A stretch of 64,000 bases of DNA. Source: Niallia sp. NCCP-28 (GTDB lineage: Bacteria; Bacillota; Bacilli; Bacillales; Cytobacillaceae). The stretch is taken from the NCBI RefSeq assembly GCF_023168165.1, contig NZ_BQYJ01000001.1:558001-622000 (forward strand), given 5' to 3'. The notes under the pieces were generated by a model. The model was not told the origin of the DNA. It worked only from the letters and a program-made list of their open reading frames with translations, and did not search any database. Position numbers and translations under genes: made by a program. Positions within the stretch are counted from its first letter, which is position 1, and each line of letters opens with the position of its first letter. Positions 58,439-64,000 of this stretch are shown piece by piece.

Positions 58439-58753
58439 TTATTTATTTAAATAACTCATTACTCGATCCACTTTATCTTCCATTTTTCGTGTAATGTCTC
58501 TGCGATCATCAATTCTTATGTTAGTGCAGACGCGTACTAAACCTTTTGCAAAAGGAACTTCATGCATTGCTTGAATTACTTCAAATAATTTAGGCAGTTC
58601 CCCTTCAATAATTGTATTCATTGGTGTAAGCTGAAAACGAATTTCTCCTTTTTCCTCATAACTTTTCAGCACTTTCTGTATATCTGCAACATATGCACTT
58701 ACACTGGGAGTTTCTGTTCCTACTGGTATTACGGTTACATCTACTATTGCCAT
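58439..58753 (-). CDS. yqgV: Thiamine-binding/MTH1187-family protein YqgV
   Basis: This 104-residue ferredoxin-like protein (MAIVDVTVIPVGTETPSVSA; LTPMNTIIEGELPKLFEVIQ; RVCTNIRIDDRRD) belongs to the MTH1187/YqgV family, some members of which bind thiamine or its parts. Position and sequence match B. subtilis yqgV. Confidence 0.9.
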   Translation of the reverse strand: MAIVDVTVIPVGTETPSVSAYVADIQKVLKSYEEKGEIRFQLTPMNTIIEGELPKLFEVIQAMHEVPFAKGLVRVCTNIRIDDRRDITRKMEDKVDRVMSYLNK

Positions 58754-58774
58754 TCTTCTATTTCACTCCTTTAT

Positions 58775-58867
58775 TTATTTTGCTAACAGGTAAGAATAAA
58801 CATGAATCTTCGCTAGCCATTCTTTCTCTATCTTGTCATATTTCAAGTTGTTTCTCAAACTTTTCAT
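58775..58867 (-). CDS. Possible 30-aa peptide between yqgU and yqgV
   Basis: The frame from the ATG at 58867 encodes MKSLRNNLKYDKIEKEWLAK and a short tail. A GGAG site is ten bases upstream, partly in an AAAAGAG/CTCTTTT hairpin. It could also be a chance frame in a spacer. Confidence 0.3.
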   Translation of the reverse strand: MKSLRNNLKYDKIEKEWLAKIHVYSYLLAK

Positions 58868-58899
58868 CCAAAAGAGTCTCCGCTCTCTTTTAATGCTTA

Positions 58900-60030
58900 T
58901 CATTCATTACTTTTTGCGCTTAATGATTGTATTTCCCCTGTATCAACATTCACTAACTTTTCAAAATAATATCCATATAAACACCATTGGCCATTTGGCG
59001 ACAAGGAAATCGGTTCATTTTCCAATAATTGTTTCCCTATATTTTTTTGCAATCCATTTTTTATATCAAAAGAAACAAAAGAAAATCCTTTATTATATGT
59101 TTCGATATCTCCATTTTCTTTTGGGACAAATGTATAAAATTTATCATTATTTATAGCAAAATAAGGGACAAACCAATCATTAAATTTAGCGAGCCGAGGC
59201 ATAGACACCGTTGTGTATTTTTGAAAATGTTGATTATAAAAAGTATACAATGCCTGCTCCCTTTTTTCATCATCAGTAGATATAGTAACAATAGCTTCTT
59301 TTGCAGCATAAAAAGAATAGCTTTTTGGTAAACTATGGACACTTTCTACTTTTGTTTGAAGATTAATTGTTTGAAGAGGAGACTGAAACTCCGAATCTTG
59401 TTCTTGCCAGTTGATATATGCCAGTTCTTCTTTATTGAGCCATTGTGAAAATGGTTTTATAGCAGCTTCTTCTATCAGCTTTTGTTCATTGACTTTTAAA
59501 AGGAAAACATTGCTGCTCCAATCCTCTTTAAATGTAGTTACTACTAGTTCATTATTAGTAAAGGGGTTCCAGACAAATTCTGCCTCAAAGCTAGCAAGGG
59601 AATTTGTATAAAGGGTGTTGCCGCTACTATCTATAATAGTAATTTCTCCCCCTTCTAAAGAGTTGGTATAAATCAATGTCTTTTGCAAATCAGGGCTTAT
59701 TTCAACAGTGACTATTTCTTTATCACCTTGATAGAGCAGTTTATCTTTTCCTGTTAATAATTGGTGTTCATATAACTGATAGACTTTTCCTTTTTTTGCT
59801 ATATAAGCGATAGACTCTCTACTAAGCCAACCTGCTACCTGAATAAGATCACCGTTCTTATTGTTTATAGGGAAAATTGTATTTTTCGTTTTTCCCTCTG
59901 ATACTGCATCTTTTTCTTTTTTATTATTTTTGATGTTTTTCTGTTTATCTGTACATCCAACTACTGCAAGGGTCAAAAGAAAACATAAAAGAACAAGATA
60001 TGCTGATTTCCCCCTGATTAAGCAACTCAT
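58900..60030 (-). CDS. yqgU: Lipoprotein YqgU, beta-propeller-like
   Basis: This protein of about 376 residues has a lipoprotein signal (YLVLLCFLLTLAVVGC) with the lipid-bearing Cys, a Lys-rich linker, and repeated short beta sheets (SPDLQKTLIYTNS; LSPNGQWCLYGYYF), as in a WD40/TolB-like propeller. It is anchored outside the membrane. The ATG at 60030 follows AAGGTG. Synteny supports yqgU. Function is unknown. Confidence 0.85.
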   Translation of the reverse strand: MSCLIRGKSAYLVLLCFLLTLAVVGCTDKQKNIKNNKKEKDAVSEGKTKNTIFPINNKNGDLIQVAGWLSRESIAYIAKKGKVYQLYEHQLLTGKDKLLYQGDKEIVTVEISPDLQKTLIYTNSLEGGEITIIDSSGNTLYTNSLASFEAEFVWNPFTNNELVVTTFKEDWSSNVFLLKVNEQKLIEEAAIKPFSQWLNKEELAYINWQEQDSEFQSPLQTINLQTKVESVHSLPKSYSFYAAKEAIVTISTDDEKREQALYTFYNQHFQKYTTVSMPRLAKFNDWFVPYFAINNDKFYTFVPKENGDIETYNKGFSFVSFDIKNGLQKNIGKQLLENEPISLSPNGQWCLYGYYFEKLVNVDTGEIQSLSAKSNE

Positions 60031-60088
60031 TTTCCACACCTTCTATATCCTTCAAATTAATGGTCAGCTATATTGAATAGTAACATAA

Positions 60089-60112
60089 AAAAGCCGAAAC
60101 AGGCCGGCTTTA
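60089..60112 (-). terminator. Terminator after yqgT
   Basis: AAAGCCG and CGGCTTT pair around AAACAGGC, and the minus strand continues TTTTTTAT. It ends the yqgT transcript. Confidence 0.75.
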
Positions 60113-60176
60113 CATAATCTTTTATTTATTTTTTTGTTTTCTAGCATCCTTTGAAAAATAAACAGTTCACAACGGT

Positions 60177-61364
60177 TTACATATAAAGTGCCGCTAAAAA
60201 AACTCCCATTACATCTTTATGGATTTCGTCAAATTGGGATAATGGAAGTGGATTGATTCCCTTACCTAGTTCCATAGTAAAACCAGGTTTTCTAAATTCT
60301 TGAATAAACCAATCTTTATAACCTGCATGACTATCTACATATTGAATAGATTCATATCCACTTACTCTGGCAAACTCATTTGCCAACACTTTTGACTCAG
60401 GAGGCTCCAGCCCTTCATATCCCCAATAAAACTCTTTTCCTTGCGTATGAAAAGCAAGAACTCTCTGAAATTTTTCCTTTTGTGCAAGCTCTGCCATCGC
60501 TTGTGCTTCTGGTTCCGTTAACGGAGCATCGCCAGGATAGTCTCTCGGGGCCGGCACTTTCGGTTTTTTGCGTTCTTTTTCTATTTCCCAGTTCGCTGGA
60601 TATTGGTTATTTAAATCTATTCCTCTAATATTTGCCTTCCAGCCTGTAAAATCCGTGCTTCCTTCGTTTATCGCTATTACTTGCTCTCGACTGCTTTCGT
60701 CCGGTCCATTTAATACAAGATCTACACCATCTGGATTAACCATTGGAACAATGGATAAATCGATGGATTGATAAAAAGGAAACGTCTTCATCCCTCTTAT
60801 AGCCGTTCCATTTGTTAATGATAATAAATATTCATTTAAATAAGACATTAAAATTGGAGTCGTGATCCATTCATTTGCATGAAAAGATCCATTAAAATGC
60901 ACTTTTTTGCTGCCTTTTCCTATTCGTATCTCCTGTATAGATTTCTTTCGTACACTCTCCCCTATAAGATTAATTTTAATAAAGGGATAAGCTTTTTTTA
61001 ATGCTTCTATATCTCTAGCTAATGCCGCATAATCATATCGCTTTTTGCCATTGACTAGTTTGGTGATAATTCTTTTGGGGACCTTTATGCTTGCACCGAT
61101 TGTTAGCTTATTAGGAATTAAATCTTGATTCAATAATAATAAACTGTCAACCGAAATATTTCTTGCACCAGCAAGCTTCCATAAAGAATCTCCTTGTTTC
61201 ACTTGAATAGTTTGCATGGTGAAGCCTGGTACAATGATAGACTGCCCTGCTGTTAAAGAATTCGGATTTATGTTAGGGTTGCTGTCTATAATTAAATTTA
61301 ATGGAATCCTAAATAGTTGGCTATAATACCATAATGTATCACCTGGTCTTATTTTCACTTCCAC
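60177..61364 (-). CDS. yqgT: LysM-containing M14 peptidase YqgT (gamma-D-glutamyl-meso-diaminopimelate peptidase I-like)
   Basis: Two LysM domains (about residues 2-46 and 52-97 from this start; RPGDTLWYYSQLF and KQGDSLWKLAGAR) bind peptidoglycan. They are followed by a zinc carboxypeptidase domain with HANEWITTP (the HxxE zinc pair), LAFHTQG and FTMELGKG (catalytic Glu). It would cut the wall stem peptide between D-Glu and diaminopimelate. I favour the GTG at 61364 after AAGGAG; the frame opens at 61385. No signal peptide is seen, so it may act in the mother cell or on spore-wall peptides. Confidence 0.9.
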   Translation of the reverse strand: MEVKIRPGDTLWYYSQLFRIPLNLIIDSNPNINPNSLTAGQSIIVPGFTMQTIQVKQGDSLWKLAGARNISVDSLLLLNQDLIPNKLTIGASIKVPKRIITKLVNGKKRYDYAALARDIEALKKAYPFIKINLIGESVRKKSIQEIRIGKGSKKVHFNGSFHANEWITTPILMSYLNEYLLSLTNGTAIRGMKTFPFYQSIDLSIVPMVNPDGVDLVLNGPDESSREQVIAINEGSTDFTGWKANIRGIDLNNQYPANWEIEKERKKPKVPAPRDYPGDAPLTEPEAQAMAELAQKEKFQRVLAFHTQGKEFYWGYEGLEPPESKVLANEFARVSGYESIQYVDSHAGYKDWFIQEFRKPGFTMELGKGINPLPLSQFDEIHKDVMGVFLAALYM

Positions 61365-61470
61365 CGATACCACTCCTTCCATCATTAATAACTATGAAAA
61401 ACAGCATGCAAAAATACATTTTATAAGGAAAAACTTTCGTTTGCCTCTTTACATAATGGATCTAATAGCA

Positions 61471-61520
61471 AAAAAAACTTTGTTTAACTCCATTTGATTT
61501 TGATTCGGAGTTAAACAAAG
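61471..61520 (-). terminator. Terminator after yqgS
   Basis: CTTTGTTTAACTCC and GGAGTTAAACAAAG are perfect 14-bp arms. The minus strand then reads seven T. Confidence 0.85.
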
Positions 61521-61528
61521 CGATTAAA

Positions 61529-63421
61529 TTATTCTACTTCTACATCTTCTATTTCCAGCCTTCCATCATTCACTGTATAAAATCGCAGCAAATCTCCATA
61601 TATAATGGAATCAGAAATATCCAATTCTTCATTTGCTTGTTCTATATAAGGAGTGCACAAATCTTTTTCTACTGGATATCCGGTCTTTTTCTCGTAGCAA
61701 ATTTCCTTTGTATATACATAATCTTTTGTAATAAAGCTGCCATCACGCAAAACGGTAAATTCTTTTTTGTCTTTAGAAAAGAGATCAGATCCAAATTGAA
61801 TATCATTTTTCGTATCAATTCCTAATAGATGAAGAAGTGTTGGTTTAATATCCACCTGACCTGAAACAGTCGAGATGGTTTTCCCCTTTTCCCCAGGAAT
61901 GTGAATAACAAAGGGAACACGCTGCAATTGTGTACTTACAAATGGTGTAACTTCTTCTCCTAATAATTCTCCCATTGCTTTATTATGATTTTCTGAAATG
62001 CCATTATGATCTCCATACATAACAATTATGCTGTTATCATAAATCCCTTCCTCTTTTAGCTGTTGAATAAACTGTTTTAGTGCTTCATCTTGATAACGTA
62101 CTGTTGGAATATAATTATTTAAGGTTTTGCTTCCTGTTGTAAGAGGCTCAATAAATTTATCTTCTTCCTCTAAAACAAAAGGAAAATGATTTGTTAATGT
62201 AATAAATTTACTGTAAAACGGCTGCGGCATTTCTTTTAAATGTTGAATAGACTGTTCAAAAAAGTCAATATCCTTTAATCCCCAACCAACGGAATTTTCT
62301 TCCTTTACATCATAATCCTCTATTTCATAAAAACGCTGATAACCTAAGCTTTGATACATAATATCCCTATTCCAAAAACTCTTATTATTTGCATGCAAAC
62401 TTGCTGTATAGTAACCATTTTCATTCAGAATTTCTGGTGTTGCACGATACTCATTTCCAGAATGAGTAAAAAAGACAGCTCCTCGACTTAGTGGATACAG
62501 CGAATTTTCCACGATAAACTCTGAATCAGATGTTTTCCCTTGTCCTGTTTGATGATAAAAATTATTAAAATAGTAGCTTTTTTTAATAAAATCATTTAAA
62601 AATGGCGTTATTTCTTCCCCGTTTACTTCCCGGTTTACTAAAAAACTTTGGGTAGATTCTAAGCTGATTAGTATAACATTTTTTCCTTTAGCAATTCCAA
62701 ACATGTCTTGATTAGGCGCTGCATAGTTGGCAGCATTATAATTGACAATGTCGGTTAATTTACCGCCATCTGCTAATGCTCTTTGGGCAGAAGATTTCGT
62801 CTGCAAAAATAAATCATATAATTGGTAATTATAAGCACCGATATTTTTCACTAATATTTCTCTATCAAATGTTCTGGTTAGAAGCTGTGTACGCTGTGTT
62901 TCTGCAAGACTTAAATTGAAAAAGGCAAACCCTGCAGCTGCTAGATAAAATATTCTTTTGGCCCATCTTGTATAAGTTGGATACTTTATAAAACTAGGAC
63001 TCTTTTTAATCAAAACAGCTAAAATAATAATATCAGCAAAATAGAACATATCTGTCCAAGAAACAAGTTCCTTCACACTGCTTCCTAAATCACTCATATT
63101 ACTTGTTTGAAACAAAAGAGGCAATGTTAAAAAATCCGTATAGATTCGATAAAATACAACATTTGCATATAAAATTATTCCTAAAAAAATACTTGATCCT
63201 AATATATATCTTTTTTGATGTTTTTCTTTTAAAAACAAGCTGATGCCAAAAATAAACAGCAATGAACTTAATGGATTAATCCATAAAATAAACTGCTGTA
63301 TGCCATTTTCAATTTTGATATCAAAACTTGTCTCATATACAATATTTGTCTTTAACCAAATTAATAGTATGGCAATAGTCAAAAGAGACAGACCTGGCCA
63401 TTTTTTATTTGCAATCAACAC
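61529..63421 (-). CDS. yqgS: LtaS-family lipoteichoic acid synthase paralogue YqgS
   Basis: This is a 630-residue polyglycerolphosphate synthase-type enzyme. The N-terminal part has five membrane helices (about 10-190). The extracellular sulphatase-fold domain has the nucleophile Thr in [28 protein letters not shown], and metal-binding residues in [13 protein letters not shown]. It adds glycerol phosphate to lipoteichoic acid or makes a primer, as in the B. subtilis YqgS paralogue. Synteny with yqgT and glcK supports the name. Confidence 0.9.
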   Translation of the reverse strand: MLIANKKWPGLSLLTIAILLIWLKTNIVYETSFDIKIENGIQQFILWINPLSSLLFIFGISLFLKEKHQKRYILGSSIFLGIILYANVVFYRIYTDFLTLPLLFQTSNMSDLGSSVKELVSWTDMFYFADIIILAVLIKKSPSFIKYPTYTRWAKRIFYLAAAGFAFFNLSLAETQRTQLLTRTFDREILVKNIGAYNYQLYDLFLQTKSSAQRALADGGKLTDIVNYNAANYAAPNQDMFGIAKGKNVILISLESTQSFLVNREVNGEEITPFLNDFIKKSYYFNNFYHQTGQGKTSDSEFIVENSLYPLSRGAVFFTHSGNEYRATPEILNENGYYTASLHANNKSFWNRDIMYQSLGYQRFYEIEDYDVKEENSVGWGLKDIDFFEQSIQHLKEMPQPFYSKFITLTNHFPFVLEEEDKFIEPLTTGSKTLNNYIPTVRYQDEALKQFIQQLKEEGIYDNSIIVMYGDHNGISENHNKAMGELLGEEVTPFVSTQLQRVPFVIHIPGEKGKTISTVSGQVDIKPTLLHLLGIDTKNDIQFGSDLFSKDKKEFTVLRDGSFITKDYVYTKEICYEKKTGYPVEKDLCTPYIEQANEELDISDSIIYGDLLRFYTVNDGRLEIEDVEVE

Positions 63422-63627
63422 TCATAAATCCCCCTATTTCTCATCCTTTTTCTTCTCTTTATATTTTTTATAAAAAATTCATATATTTTTCATTTTATTT
63501 TCATAATAAAAATTTATAATATATTATTTCCTAATATATAGACGAATAACTAATAAAAAGGTTTCATTTTTTATGTTTTATGAAATAATTTCCATTTTAT
63601 AAAAAACACCATTTTCCTTCCAAACAA

Positions 63628-63665
63628 AAAAAATCTGCACTAAAACTGTTTCAGAAAGCAGAAAA
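63628..63665 (-). terminator. Probable terminator after glcK
   Basis: On the minus strand CTGC and GCAG bracket an inner CTGAAACAG hairpin, followed by eight T. The rest of the 63422-63703 gap is AT-rich and shows no gene. Confidence 0.55.
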
Positions 63666-63703
63666 CAATGTTAGTGAGATCCTTTTTTTAATCTATTTAT
63701 TTT

Positions 63704-64000
63704 TTATGCTTTTGCCAACCATGCTGCACCAATTACTCCTGCTACATTTCCTAATGTAGCGACATCTAGATTAGTAGACTGTGCCACACTCTTAAAAGAA
63801 TATGCTTTAAAATATTCTTCTACAGGTTTTAAAAGCACATCACCTGCTTTAGACACGCCTCCGCCTAAGACAATCTTTTCTGGATTTAATGTATTGGCGA
63901 TGTTCGCTAATGCTAATCCTAAATGCTGGGCAATATAAGAAATTACATCACAAGCAACCTTATCCCCATTTCTTGCTGCATCAAAGACATCTTTTGCAGT
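63704..64000 (-). CDS. glcK: Glucokinase (ROK family), 5' end outside window
   Basis: The last 98 codons of a ROK-type glucokinase are present: ALANIANTLNPEKIVLGGGV is the conserved C-terminal ROK segment, followed by AGVIGAAWLAKA. It makes glucose 6-phosphate with ATP. Order yqgS-glcK matches B. subtilis. The rest lies beyond position 64000. Confidence 0.92.
   Translation of the reverse strand, partial: TAKDVFDAARNGDKVACDVISYIAQHLGLALANIANTLNPEKIVLGGGVSKAGDVLLKPVEEYFKAYSFKSVAQSTNLDVATLGNVAGVIGAAWLAKA

Overview
The window is a low-GC Gram-positive chromosome segment from a member of the Bacillaceae. Both flanks follow the Bacillus subtilis gene order: gcvT-yqhH-yqhG-yqzE-comG operon on the left, and comGA ... 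yqgX-yqgV-yqgU-yqgT-yqgS-glcK on the right. A tandem glycine riboswitch precedes gcvT. The sinI/sinR/tasA/sipW/tapA block that lies between yqhG and yqzE in B. subtilis is absent. I cannot fix the genus from sequence reading alone.

A complete siphovirus-type prophage of about 43.7 kb (roughly 8002-51671) interrupts comGA, the first gene of the DNA-uptake pseudopilus operon. The crossover lies in the codons for the Walker A P-loop of the ComGA ATPase: the 5' part of comGA is at 51671-52130 and the 3' part at 7367-8002. Joining the two ends exactly restores the GPTGSGKT motif, and the reconstituted phage site has an 11-bp inverted repeat around a central AC/GT dinucleotide. The integrase is a large serine recombinase whose stop codon lies next to the right att site. 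Precise excision would therefore rebuild comGA, which makes this a candidate competence-controlling ('active lysogeny') prophage.

Prophage layout, read from the right end: integrase and CI-type repressor (plus strand); a control region with four 16-bp operators; cro and the early genes (minus strand), which include a probable annealing protein, a Cas4-like nuclease, a DnaD-type initiator that carries iterons, a helicase loader, RuvC, dUTPase and an ArpU-type late regulator; then an HNH nuclease, a candidate cos region, terminases, portal, protease, capsid, connectors, tail (with a -1 frameshift GT chaperone), tape measure, Dit, tail endopeptidase with GH73, receptor-binding propeller, a BppU-like fibre with a glycosidase, XhlA, holin and endolysin. 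Between the lysis genes and the left end lies accessory cargo: a three-gene GHKL ATPase / STAS-like / PIN-nuclease operon on the plus strand, an SOS-controlled YolD operon, an XRE regulator with a membrane protein, and a plasmid-like module (FtsK-type translocase, replication-relaxation protein, VirB2-like membrane protein).

Right of the prophage are a 0.43-kb repeat with terminal inverted repeats, an amino-acid permease, an exported protein with two membrane proteins, a tRNA-Gln, an HTH regulator, and the conserved yqgX to glcK block. The most promising undescribed system is the GHKL-STAS-PIN cassette at 13058-14926. The reading with the best sequence support is the reversible disruption of comGA.
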